Assembly (NCBI GenBank): GCA_030847615.1
Contig: JAUMIR010000001.1
Location: 164,087,001-164,151,000, forward strand
Reading direction: 5' to 3'
From: Gambelia wislizenii
Taxonomy: Eukaryota > Chordata > Lepidosauria > Squamata > Crotaphytidae
DNA length: 64,000 nucleotides
Below are positions 45,560-56,449 of the stretch, piece after piece (positions within the stretch are counted from its first letter, which is position 1; the number at the start of each line of letters is the position of its first letter). Both the position numbers and the translations under genes were made by a program. The notes under the pieces are model-generated. The model was not told the DNA's origin, searched no databases, and was given only the letters and a program-made list of their open reading frames with translations.

Positions 45560-47177
45560 AGCCAAGATATGCTGGTTCTCCATTGGCATATCCTGGCTAC
45601 GGAGCTGGCCTGTTCCCCCTCCCATTACTTGCAGAAGGGGGCTCGCTGCTGGCCATCGGGCCTGTTTGCGGCCTGGCTGGTGCCCCCGAACTACTGCCCG
45701 TAGCCCCGCCCCTGCTCATCAGGCTCAGTCTGAGGCGGGGGTGGGGGAGAGGTGGGGGAGAGATGGCCGCGTAGCACACCATGCGCAGCGCCATTTTCCC
45801 CTTTCTTCTTCCCAGCTGCCTTTGCGGCTGGGGAGGGGAAAGGGAGCGCGGGCCAATCGGGAGCGAGTCAGCTCGCTCCCGATTAGCTGGCCGATCTGGG
45901 ATAAAGGGGTGTGTGCGGGCGCGCCCCTCCCAGATCAGAGGCGGCAACGGAGGCGGCAGCAGCGCCCTCCGTATGGCTGCACGTTGGCACCCTCCCCTCC
46001 CCTCAGGTATCGGGTGGTATGGGCACCAGGGACAGGTCGCGGCGGACGGGACGGACCTGGGGGTGGGTCCTGGCTCCGGGCCAGACTGGGCCATCGCCAC
46101 TCGTGGCCGGGAGGTGGGGGGGAGGAGCCGAATGCGGCTTCGCAGCCGCCTTGCCACAGAACCACTCCCTGCCCAGGGTTGGGGAGCAGAGCGCGGCGTC
46201 GCGGCCGCCCCGCCAGCCTGGAGGGCCGGGTCTCTCACTCTCTGCCAAAGGGGGGAGAGCGGGGCGCAGCGTTGCGGCCGCCCCACCGGCCGGGAGAGGC
46301 GGGCCCCTTCACTCACTGCCCAGGGGGGCGAGCGGAGCGTGGCGTCGCAGCCGCCCCACCAGCCAGGAGAGGCGAGCCTTAAAGCACTGCCGGCGGAGTG
46401 GAGTGCGGCATTGCGGTTGCCCCACCAGCCGGGAGGAACAGGCCATGGGCCTCCGGGGCTCTTTCGGCCTGGCCATTGTCGCTCGCGGCCAGGGGTGGAA
46501 GAGAGGGGAGCGGCGTCGCAGCCACCCCGACAGCCAGGAGGGCTGGGCCATGGGCCTCCAGGGCTTTCCCGGCCTATCCGTTGGGCCTCTTCATCAGCTG
46601 GCTCCAAGGCCGTGGGGAAAAGGGAGGGGCTCAGTCGAGCAGACTGGGGTGTGGGGCTGCGTCCTGCAGGCCGTGGAGGGGGTTCCGGGGATGAGGGGAA
46701 GCCTCCCGGGTGAAGCGGGCAGGCGGGGAGGGGACAGCAACTCCCCTCCCCTCCTCCCTCACTTCCGCTCTCCTGCATGGCTGGGGGCCTGTGATGGTTC
46801 GCACCTGGCACGGGCACCATGGTGGAGGAGCTAGATCTCCCCCCTCCCCCCCTCTCTAAGCTCACCCCCCTCCCCTCCCTCTCTCCCCATTCAGGAGCAC
46901 TAATCAGGAGCAATGGGGGGGCATGTGGGCGCATGCAGGCTCCTGCACACACAACAGTCTATGGAGAGGCTTTTTTCTTGCAGGTTTCGGGCCACGGGGC
47001 GGCGGCCGGCACTTAATAAAAAAAAAGGAGAAATTAATAACAGCAGTCACCAAGCACTCATTCAGACACTGCCAGGGAGGCAAGCCCAAGGTCACAGCTC
47101 TCATGCCGTCAAGGGCTGCAGGGGCCATGGGGCCCAAGAGGGCTACAAAGCAATGCCAGTGAGCAGAACCCGGGCCG
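45560..47177 (+). promoter_or_regulatory. GC/CpG-rich leader of a DIRS/Ngaro-type element
   Basis: About 1.6 kb of GC-rich, CpG-dense sequence contrasts sharply with the AT-rich surroundings and ends at the gag-like ORF. A GGGATAAAGGGG box near 45898 could be TATA-like. Because stops are rare in such DNA, ORFs of about 280-450 codons overlap in several frames on both strands. They are Pro/Arg/Gly-rich without domains, so I do not call them genes. I infer a 5' promoter or leader. A host CpG island is the alternative. Confidence 0.55.
46135..46560. repeat. Degenerate tandem array, units of about 60-105 bp
   Basis: A core like GTCGCAGCCGCCCCACCAGCC recurs near 46140, 46199, 46271, 46344, 46410 and 46515. 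The units also carry GGGAGAGGCG and CACTGCCCAGGGGGGC. Confidence 0.8.
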
Positions 47178-48338
47178 ATGCAGGTGGAGGAAGCCTCCCC
47201 GTCAGGTGAGGGGGAGGGGACACCAGGGCAGGAGAACGGCAGCGGGGTCACCGCTGCTCCCCGGTCCCCGGTGGAAGCTTTCGGCCACCCAGCACCCACC
47301 CTGGCAGATGTCATGGGGGCCTTGTCCGTGGTCCTGCAAAAGATAGACAAGGGGGATGCTGAGGGCAGTATGCCGGTTCAGGCGGCCCCACCTGTTTTGG
47401 AGACCGCAGGGGCCAGGGTGCCCAGTACTTCTTCCAGTTTAGGTGCTCCCAGCAGCAGCGAGCAGGGCAGGCATTCCAGGTCAAACGGGAGGAGTGGTTC
47501 CAGAGATTCTGGGAGGTTGGCCTCGCATGAGTCATCATCGCGGTGGCGCAGCAGGTCTGCCGGGAGGCGGAGCCCACACAGGAAGCATCGTCGGTCCCGT
47601 TCAAGGTCTTCGTCAGGTGAGTCCTCGGATGAGGACAAGTACAGGTATTGGGAAAAAGGGGCTTTCAAGCTGGGTCTGCCGGCATGGGCTCTCAAACTGC
47701 GCAGGGCCAGGGAAAAAGCAGGGGCTGACAGAAAGGTGGAGGGGAAACACCCACAAGGGGAGGAGCTTTGGGAGGCCAAGTCCAAGGAGGATCCCCCAGG
47801 GGGGCACTTGGATCACAAGGTGCATGCCAAGATTCTACAAGGCTACTATGTTGACATCTTTACTCTGGCCCCGCCTCCAGGGGCTGAGGCCAGGGTGCAC
47901 AAAAGCGATAAGAAAGAAAGCGACAAGGCTAGCGTAGAGCCTTTGGAACGCACCTTTGCCAACTGGTTCAATGGGTACGCGGTCTTCATGGGGGTGGTGG
48001 CGCTGGTCTTCCCCGAACGGGCGTGGCACCTGATCAATCATCTCCACCAGGTGCTGCTGGTGCGGGCCCAGGCAGGGAATGCCAACGCTATACTGTACAA
48101 TATCGAATGCAGGAAGAAAGCATCTAGGTCTCCCATGCACAGATGGGAGACCATTGACTACCCCAATTGGCTACAGGCCACGGGGCCAGGCAGATGCGAG
48201 AAGGGTGACCCCCAAATGGCGGCACACAAAAAGGAGGGGAAGAAGCTGGTGTGCTGGGAGTTCAATGCAGAAAATGGGCCAGAGTTCAAACAGGATGCTA
48301 GCCTATCGCTGAAGCTACTGCCACCATTTTCTTGCTAA
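47178..48338 (+). pseudogene. Gag-like ORF1 of a DIRS/Ngaro-type retrotransposon
   Basis: A 386-codon frame. Order: acidic/Gly N-terminus; Arg/Ser-rich stretch at about residues 95-150 (RSRSAGRRSPHRKHRRSRSR, SSSGESSDEDKYRYW); then the gag-like core VHAKILQGYYVDIFTL, ANWFNGYAVFMGVVALVFPE, AWHLINHLHQVLLVRAQAGN and MHRWETIDYPNWLQ. After VCWEFNA the zinc-binding region expected at the C-terminus is lost. A +1 frame from about 48270 carries residual CHHFLAKWEAKQG-like sequence, indicating a frameshift plus mutated ligands. An in-frame ATG at 47103 is cut off by a TGA at 47160, so the natural start may be upstream. Gag proteins of this class bind the element RNA. Pol was not found downstream; the element seems truncated near 48400. 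Confidence 0.82.
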
Positions 48339-48552
48339 GTGGGAAGCCAAGCAGGGGTCCTGCAACATGTGACAGCAGACATCCTGCTTGACACAGAAAG
48401 TGCATAGAAATCAATATTTACAGAGCATGGATTTATCAGGGTTGGGAGGAGGATGGGAAGAAGGGCTGCTTTCCATTTAAAAAAAAATCAATTTATTAAA
48501 GAACCATGAAAGTGGTATAACAAAGTTGGATAGGAGTTTATGTCATGTTTCT
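48339..48552. other. Short spacer, 3' edge of the retrotransposon fragment
   Basis: No feature beyond an A-rich run at about 48478. Confidence 0.4.
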
Positions 48553-48632
48553 GGACTTTAGCAAACCACCTCCCATTAATGTTCTTTTGCCAGCATAAAT
48601 TGTGGCATTTTTAGGCTAGCAACAGAACCCCC

Positions 48633-49609
48633 TGTAAAGTAGCCCTGGCCTCTGTATGTGCATGCACACATCACATACACACACCTTAGAAGCCAGATTA
48701 CTTTTTGTGACCCACTCAGGTGACCTTCTTCTGGAGAACCCTCAAGCTGGGTCTCTCTAGACACACTCCCAGGGATTTTTCTAGCCTAGAAATCCCAGAA
48801 CTATGTCTCTCTCACTGCTGCCACCTCTTGATTTTAAGAGAACCCCTTTTTAAGGGACCAAGAGGAGACCACTGGGGTACCGAGGGCCTTTCCATCCCTG
48901 GCTGAGATTTTACTAAGCCCCCTCCCTTCTTTCCAGAAACAGAGGAGAATCAATGTAGCATGACCCAAACACAGGCACTTGGAAAGCTTGGCTTAGATAG
49001 GAAAAATAAAGGCTTCTTTATTCAAGCAAGTAAACACATTTAAAAAGTAATCATTCCATGAAGAAAATGCCCTTTTTCTCCAGATTCAGCTTAAAGTTGC
49101 AGAGGTATAGTAAAGTATAGAATTACATCCAGTCAAGGAGAAAAACAAATGAAAATCCCTAACACAATCTATCTAAACTGTCCCTACACAAAAGAAAGAC
49201 TGCTTATATTCCGGAAGTCTATAAGGAATATTCTGGTGTCCAAGAGTTGCTAGACCACATGCTCAACATTAAGCCAGGCCCAGCATGGCTCTCTGAGATA
49301 CATCTCTTCTCAGAGAACTCCTTTGTTCATCCTCATGGTCAGACTCCAGCCATGTGCTGAGAACAAAAACCTACAAACTGTTCAAATCACCATTGCCCAA
49401 ATCTGATTGGACAGTTCAGTCTGGTGATGTGATGTCATGATGATGTTATCCCAGGAGATGAGCTCCACCTCCCACTTCTCTTAACCCTTTGTTTCCCTGT
49501 TCCTGATGATCAGAAAATTACTGATTACAGGTAATGGGAAATGTAGTTCTTGCACATGATGGGAGTTGCACCACCCTGTAGCAGGAGGATGGAACTACAT
49601 CATGACACA
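48633..49609 (-). mobile_element. Solo LTR-like element, 977 bp, TSD CCCCC
   Basis: On the minus strand it begins TGTGTCATGATGTAG and ends GGGCTACTTTACA, i.e. TG...CA. CCCCC lies at 48628-48632 and 49610-49614. Antisense polyadenylation-like AATAAAG (TTTATTC on plus near 49018) supports an LTR. No coding sequence remains. Which LTR superfamily it belongs to cannot be told. Confidence 0.78.
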
Positions 49610-49880
49610 CCCCCACCAGACTTATCCTGAACAGCGTAAAAGAGGCTTCCCCAGCAGTAACGGGGCATGAATGGAGCTCCATTTACTTCCGGGGTTCAAA
49701 TCTCACTGATTCTCATGAGAAGACGCTAACATGGGAAATGTAAAAGTTAAAGTAAAATCAACACAAAAAAAGTTAACAGAAGCACAGAAATACACTTTAA
49801 AAGTCCCAAGGACATGGGGCAGGGGGGTCATAAAAAGACCGTCCCCTATCTGGCTGTCCCTATCTCATCTGGAAGTATTT

Positions 49881-51431
49881 AGAATCATAGAATCATAGAA
49901 TTGCAGAGTTGGAAGAGACCACGAGGGCCATCCAGTCCAACCCCCTGCCATGCATGAAATCTTGATCAAAGCATCCCTGACAGATGGCCATCCAGCCTCT
50001 GTTTAAAGACCTCCAAGGAAGGAGACCCTACCACGCTCTGAGGGAGTGTGTTCCACTGCCTAACAGCTCTGACTGTCAAAAAGTTCCTCCTAATGTTGAG
50101 GTGGAATCTCTGTTCCTGGAGCTTGCATCCACTGCTCCGTGTTCCAGTCTCTGGAGCAGCAGAAAACAAGCCTGCTCCATCCTCAATGTGACACCCCTTC
50201 AAATACATAAACAGGGCTATCATATTGCCTCTTAACCATCTTTTTTCCAGGCTAAACATACCCAGCTCCCTAAGTCTCTCCTCATAAGGCATCATTTCCA
50301 GACCTTTCACCATTTTAGTCGCCCTTCTTTGCACACACTCCAATTTGTCAATATCCTTTTTGAATTGTGGTGCCCAGAACTGGACACAGTATTCTAGGTG
50401 AGGCCTGACCAAGGCAGAATAGAGCGGCATTATTACTTCCCTTGATCTAGACACAATACTTCTATTGATGCAGCCCAAAATCGCATTGGCCTTTTTAGCT
50501 GCCGCATCACACTGTTGACTCATGTTCAACTTGTGGTCTACTAGGACTCCTAGATCCCTTTCGCATGTAGTCTCATTCAGCCAGGTCTCCCCATCCTATA
50601 TCTATGCATTTCATTTTTTCGCCCTAAGTGCAGTACCTTACACTTCTCCATATTGAATTTCATTTTGTTAGCTTTGGCCCTGCTCTCCAGTCTATCCAGG
50701 TCATTTTGAATTTTGATCCTGTCCTCTAGGGTATTAGCTACTCCTCCCAATTTGGTGTCATCTGCAAATTTGAAAAGTATGCCCCTAATTCCCTCATCTA
50801 AGTCATTGATAAAGATGTTGAATAGCACTGGGCCCAGGACTGAACCTTGCAGCACCCCACTGGTCACATTTTTCCAAGATGAAAAGCAGCCACTGCTGAG
50901 CATCCTTTGGTTTCGGCCGGTCAACCAATTACAAATCCATTGAACAGTTAACTTGTCTAGCCCGTATTTTACAAGCTTGTTTGCAAGAATGTCATGGGGA
51001 ACCTTGTCAAAAGCCTTACTGAAATCACGGTATACGATATCCACAGCGTTCCTTTCATCTACCAAGCTGGTAATTTTATCAAAAAAAAAAAAAAAAAAAG
51101 AAAGAAAGAAAGAAAAAGAAAGAAAAGAAAAAAGAGAGAGATCAGATTAATCTGGCATGACTTGTTTCTCTGAAACCCATGTTGACTTTTTGTGATTATG
51201 GCATTGCCTTCTAAATGTTCACAGACTCTCTGTTTAATGATCTGTTCTAGAATCTTCCCTGGTATTGATGTCAGACTAACTGGACGATAGTTGTTGGGAT
51301 CCTCTTTTTCCCCCTTTTTGAAGATGGGGACGTTTGCCCTCCTCCAGTCTGCTGGGACTTCTCCTGTTCTCCAGGAGTTCTCAAAGATTATTGCCAATGG
51401 CTCTGAGATTACATTTGCCAGCTCTTTTAAT
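49881..51431 (-). mobile_element. CR1 LINE, 5'-truncated, 1.55 kb, TSD AGTATTT
   Basis: The 3' end shows the typical CR1 octamer-like repeat (AGAATCATAGAATCATAG). AGTATTT lies at 49874-49880 and again at 51432-51438. Minus-strand frames are 49966-50529 (ORF2 C-terminus), 50577-51065 (RT with LQGSVLGPVLFNIFINDL and FADDTK, active-site motif intact) and 51059-51397 (IFKKGEKEDPNNYRPVSLTS). This is the best preserved CR1 in the window, but it is truncated and interrupted by an A-rich expansion. Confidence 0.96.
51081..51142. repeat. A-rich/(GAAA)n expansion inside CR1
   Basis: About 60 bp of poly-A, GAAA and GAGA sits where the CR1 frame has a short A run, splitting the RT frame. Confidence 0.9.
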
Positions 51432-51670
51432 AGTATTTGCCCATTGATGCTGTATTTACAAGATTAAAATGGTGAGAAGTTTCAAACGCCAGCAATGCCG
51501 GCAACAAAGCGCCACAGCTGATCTATTGACAGCTTGGGCCATCAATAAAAAGGTACGGCTTATTGGCAAGATATGATTGCAAAAGGACAACATCGTCTGG
51601 TATGCATGCCCTTTGGCGATTATTAGGCATCTTTATGATGCCATATTTGCTGCATCTGATAAATTCCTCT

Positions 51671-51835
51671 ATATTTAAGGATTTGCATTCTTTTTAAAAG
51701 AAATGTAAAAGTAATGTGTAAATAATACATTACTAGCACGCTCCTCAAAGAGTAATGTGCAATGAGTTTTTCCCCTTCAAAAAAAGCAATACTAATACTA
51801 AGGTCTAAATTTTTTAAAATACACTTCCAAGGTTT

Positions 51836-51839
<4 letters not shown>
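51671..51839. other. Short unassigned AT-rich spacer
   Basis: No feature recognised. Confidence 0.4.
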
Positions 51840-51877
<38 letters not shown>

Positions 51878-51935
51878 TCTCTGTGTATATATGTGTGTGT
51901 GTGTGCGTGCACACAGGCGCACACACACACATTTT
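51840..51935. repeat. (AT)n(GT)n(AC)n microsatellite cluster
   Basis: AT run 51840-51874, GT-rich at 51890-51908, AC run 51920-51931. Confidence 0.95.
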
Positions 51936-52534
51936 GTTTGTTTAGTTTTTGGTGAGATCTTCTGAAAAGCTGCACATTTTTTCTCCTGCTCCATCCATCT
52001 CTAGTGCTGCCTGAGAACACTTTTGCTTCATTTTTAGTTCTCTGATACCTGGCTTGTTCTATACTATTGTTATACGCATCCATTCTTACTTTGCTACAGT
52101 GCATTTTCTTCTGTTCTTTCTTAATCTATATTTTAACTGGAAACAGACCATAACTCAGACCCCCTTGTAGACATTTTCTAAGGCGCTTCTACCCTAGGCA
52201 TTTCCTACCAAATCTGGCTGTGATTTATCTGTCTCCCAAGGCCTTATTTCCTCCCAGTTACCACTACTGCATTGTATAGAGGATGATGTAACACAGCTAT
52301 TTTTAACCTCAACTATGTCTGCAGTGCTTTTCTTTTCTGCTCCTGGTTAGCTGGTGTGTGGGCGGGAGAGACCATAGCCACATTCCTTTTCCTTTCTCCT
52401 CACTGGCAAAGCCTCTCCTCCACCTCTTCTTTATGGTAGTTTCTCAGAATATCTAAGGTTGGATGTCAACAAATACACACTCCATTGTGCACACAACTCC
52501 CTTGTTACAACACCTCCATTGGTGACTGGTCTGT
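51936..52534. other. Unassigned intergenic sequence
   Basis: No gene or repeat family recognised. Confidence 0.4.
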
Positions 52535-53075
52535 TTCCAGCATGAATGAATGTGCTGGTTACGACCTATAAATGCCTGTATGGCTTGGATCCAGGGTATC
52601 TGACATATGCTATGCTTTCACATGAGCCTCCCTGGGTTTCGGCAACCTCATGGGAGGCCCTGTTCTCTGTCTGGCCATGTTCACAGGCTCATTTGGTGGA
52701 ACAAAAGAGAGGGCTCTCAATGGCTCCTCCTAGGCTTTGGAACTCCCTCCCTAGGGAGACCAGCATGGTTCCCTCCTTGCTCTCCTGCCAAGCCCAGGGG
52801 AAAACTTTCCATTCCAACAAGCTTTGGGGAACTGACTGCAAAGGTTTTTAAAATGAACTCTTTTATAGATTTTATCTTTAGACTTTTTTGTATTTATTGA
52901 TTCTATTGACTATTTAATCACATTTTAACAATAACTTATTTGCATGTTTTACCAATAACAGGTACTTATATGCAATTTTATCACAATCAATTTTAATTTA
53001 TGTAAGCCACCTTGAGTCCCTGCTTTGAGAAAAAGTGGGATATAAGTGAAACAAGAAGAATACCTACCTACCTAT
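52535..53075 (+). mobile_element. L2 LINE 3' fragment
   Basis: Frame 52546-52851 reads VLVTTYKCLYGLDPGYL, then PPRLWNSLPRETSMVPSLL, the L2 ORF2 C-terminus. The UTR ends in TGTAAGCCACCTTGAGTCCC, GGGATATAAG and a short (CTAC)n tail. Confidence 0.9.
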
Positions 53076-54263
53076 TTATTTCAGATGTGGTATTTTATAT
53101 TATGCCTTTGTGACTATAGGGTCATAAAAGCACTTCAGAAATATAAATCACCCAAAACGTCACTCTTAAGCCATTTGCAGTAAATGCCAACGTTCCTCAG
53201 GGCTCTTCCAAACTACTGCAGAAAAGTGAGCACTCTTGAGGCAAATATGTATGGTTTGTGTCCCTGATTATTTATGTACAGTCTGTAAAAGGCAGCCGGA
53301 GGAGGGATAAAATAAACTATATGACATGGCCAATAATCATTCAGATCTCATAACTCTTCCATGGTTTTGCTTACTATTGACCCTGGAGATATGTGGCGAG
53401 TCATTATTCAGATGTATAAAACTGTAGACAATCAGCGAGTCTTCAGTTCTCTGGTGTCTTTGTTCACTATTGGCTCTATTGGGCATGCTTTTTTTGAAAA
53501 GGTGCAATGTTCAAAAAAATCTTACTGCAGTAGTAAGAGAGATGGTGCTCCTTGCTCTCATCCAGCAAGGAGGAAGACAAATACTGAAGGAACCCAGTTG
53601 AATTGCCAGCATAGAACCATATGAGTCCTTTGGGGTTTTTGTTGTTGTTGTTGTTGCTGTTTTGTGCTGTGAATTATCCTAGAATCAAAATACACACACA
53701 CACGCACACGGAATAAAAAGTTGCTGCTGATGCCAGATTTGCTATCAAATGCTCCCAGATAACAGAACTATTGTTTGTATTGTAAAACAAAAAACAAGAT
53801 CTACCAGAGCAATTAGTGTAACCTTCAGCAACATTTCAACCATCTGGAGACTCCATCTGAGAAACTTTGATCTTTCCTTCCAGTTGTCAACAAAAAGAGA
53901 AAGGTTACGATGAAGGATTTCCCTTGAAGAGAAGATGGACTTTTCTCCAGAGTGCTAGACAAGATTCTGCAAAAGCCGTGGGCGAAGGCAAGCAGTAATG
54001 CACTCTGGAAACAATCAGTTATACTGATATTTGCAGAGATTATATGCAATTATAATGCAGATCATTATAAAGGTTGCAGAAAACACATCAAAGTCTATTT
54101 GCTTATGGAGGGCAGGCAAAGGTCTTTGGTATCTATGTTTTGGAGGAGGATGTGAGGACTGTGTTGCTAGTGGGTCCTAAATGACCAGCAAAGTACCGTA
54201 ACTTTTCTTGATCTGTGAATTAAACCACATCAATGGTTGCATCTTCCTGGTGTCCTAGGGTCT
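53076..54263. other. Unassigned, with (GTT)n and (CA)n runs
   Basis: (GTT)n at 53638-53655, (CA)n near 53692-53708. No coding features. Confidence 0.45.
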
Positions 54264-54470
54264 GTCATACTGCAGAAATACAGCAGTTCAACAGCACTGT
54301 ATCTACCATAGTTCTATCCTATGGAATCCTGGTATTTGTAGTTTGGTGAGGCACCACAGTTCCCTAATAGAAAAGGCTAAATACCTCACAAAGTTACAAA
54401 TATCAGGATTCCACAGGATAGACGTAGTGTGGATAAAGTGCTGCCGAACTGCTGTATTTCTGCAGTGTAA
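54264..54470. mobile_element. Foldback MITE (CTGCAGAAATA family), copy 2
   Basis: ATACTGCAGAAATACAGCAGTTC faces GAACTGCTGTATTTCTGCAGTGT. The arms with CTATGGAATCCTGG and CAGGATTCCACAGG pair. Confidence 0.9.
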
Positions 54471-54581
54471 GGCCCCTAGATTAAGCTGAGGTGTGGCCTT
54501 TCTTTTGGTTGTCTGATGCTACTAACCAATTACATTCAGATATTAAATAGTGAGGATGATGGTCAACAAAACAGGAACTAA

Positions 54582-55553
54582 GGGGCCGGTTCCACGACAG
54601 GAAAAAGTTCGCAAGATTCCGGATTATCGTTCTTTCGCATCAGGAGCGCATAAATCACACGACTGCTGGCATTTTCAGAAGATGAAGCCAGAACCAGCCA
54701 CTTTCTGTTTCCCTTAGTTTACACAGGCAAAGCTGGGGGTGGGGGAGAATCACCTCCAGATGATTAAAGCCAGGCAGGAGGCGGGGAGGGAGCAAGGAGG
54801 GGGTTATGGAGACCATAAATAATGAGAGGAAAGAAAAAGGACAAACAAACAAGCGATCGAAAGAGCGATCTGTCAAACTCCCCCCCCCCGTCTTCCCCAG
54901 CCCCAAAAGGCTTCTATAAAGAAAGGAGTCAATGAAAGCACGAACAGGCAAAAGCATGGTGGAGCGATCTCCCTCCCTTCCCTTCATGCATGCACACACA
55001 CCACAGAACTAGGGCTCCTAATTGTTTTCCCTCCCTCCGAAGCCTTGAATAAAGGAAGTGAATGGAAGGACAAACAAACAAAAGAACGAACATGCGATCG
55101 GCTGTTTCCCAGCACACACGAATGCACACACACACACTCTCACACCAGCGAAGCAGCAAAGCATTTTCCCACCCCCCAAAGACAGACAGGAAGGGCTCGA
55201 TTTTCCAAAGTGGGTTACAAGCAGAAGGAGGGTGAATTTCATCTCTCCAACCCCTCAGTCTATTCGGATAAAGCAGAATGGTCACTCCAACCAATCAGGA
55301 TTCAGCTCTTCTCACAGTAATTCGAAAAGGCAGATGCCAGTTTACACAATCATTAGTTCCCACAATAAATTATGCGCATTTTCACAAACTTAATCAAAAA
55401 GTGCGGAAAACTAGCGAAAGCTGATACTGCGCAACTTATGGGTTTTTTGCACCCCCTCCTTCTGAAAAGGGCGCTGTTGCTTCAAAATGCGTGGGAACTA
55501 TCAGGCTTCTTGTCGCATTCTTTGAGGATTTATTTTGCCATGTAAACAACCCC
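54582..55553. mobile_element. Non-autonomous Harbinger element, 972 bp, TSD TAA
   Basis: Left end GGGGCCGGTTCCACGAC, inward right end GGGGTTGTTTACATGGCAAAA, with TAA at 54579-54581 and 55554-55556. The last 130 bp match the inverted left end of the 7.7-kb Harbinger element (GGGCGCTGTTGCTTC, GTGGGAACTATCAGGC, TTCTTTGAGGATTTATTTTGCC). ORFs inside are domain-free. Confidence 0.95.
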
Positions 55554-55556
55554 TAA

Positions 55557-56449
55557 GCCATCCCTGTCTGCTAGATGGCGTACATTAAGGATGTTAATAT
55601 TTGACTATTTCATCATGCAAGTGAGGATGAATAACTTGCACCTTTTTCTCCACAATGCAGATAAAACAAGTGTTTTTGCACAATGCTCACCTGATATTCA
55701 GCCATCCTGAAGTGTTTCAGGAAATTACACTGTGTAGAAGTATGCATGGTTTGTGTGTGTGAAAACTATTGACTTTAGGAGGGGTAAAAAAACAAGTTTC
55801 CAGACAACCATGTGTGGGGTTTTCTGCACAACAATGCTGTTTTCTCTGCAAAGAACAGCAATCTTGAGCAACAAAAATCTTGCAGAATACAAGAAAGCCA
55901 TGCAGGGGTTGTTTGTTTGTGTGATAGAATCTTTTTGTGCAAGATTGCTGGGAGAAAACAGCTAAATTCTTGCCATTGTATTATTCTCCCCATCCAAGTT
56001 TCCAGAGTGCTGGGAAATCCTTTTTTTTTTTTGTCCAAGCAAGAATTAATGATTAATATTGTTCGCACCCCTAGTGTACATAGCTGAGATATCCCATTGC
56101 TAACCACATTTGAACTGCTGCGTTGTTGAGTGATGCCATAACACAGTGCACTTCAATGAATGTTTCTTGCTGATGGAATCACTTTAGAAGTAGAGGGTAG
56201 TAATGCCCCCACACCTCCCAAAAGCTGCACCCTGCTGCTCCTTCATGGTGAAAGTTTGAGGGAGCATTGGCAAAGGTTGCAAAAAAAGTGGGGAAAAGTG
56301 AAAGCAAGGACCACACATGTCTTGTTTTAAAGGCAAATTAAGGGAGATTTTCCCTCTTTGTCACTAAACATTCAGCAGCAGATTGAATGGTGATAGCAGC
56401 TACATGCAGCCTGCAGGACATGCTGCTTTTTCCTGATTTCGGTTACAGG
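55557..56449. other. Unassigned; 55620-55870 resembles 42960-43150
   Basis: No gene recognised. See the repeat pair noted at 42483-43586. Confidence 0.35.

Larger units (their letters stand above)
48553..51667 (-). mobile_element. TTATCAGAC-end MITE interrupted twice, TSD TCT
   Basis: Left end GGACTTTAGCAAACCACCTCC at 48553, right end CATCTGATAAATTCC at 51667, with TCT on both sides (48550-48552 and 51668-51670). MITE segments are 48553-48632, 49610-49880 and 51432-51667. Removing the two inserts and one copy of each duplication leaves about 575 bp, the same as the intact copy at 37819-38400. The order of events is MITE first, then the LTR-like element and the CR1. Confidence 0.95.

Noticed and set aside
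45597..46952. 451-codon minus-strand ORF and three plus-strand ORFs of about 280-310 codons
   Set aside because: They overlap each other in GC-rich DNA where stops are rare. Products are Pro/Arg/Gly-rich with no domain. Best explained by base composition.
30320..48340. One DIRS/Ngaro element split over 18 kb
   Set aside because: The 3' half lies before the 5' half in the same orientation with many unrelated repeats between. Two separate fragments are simpler.
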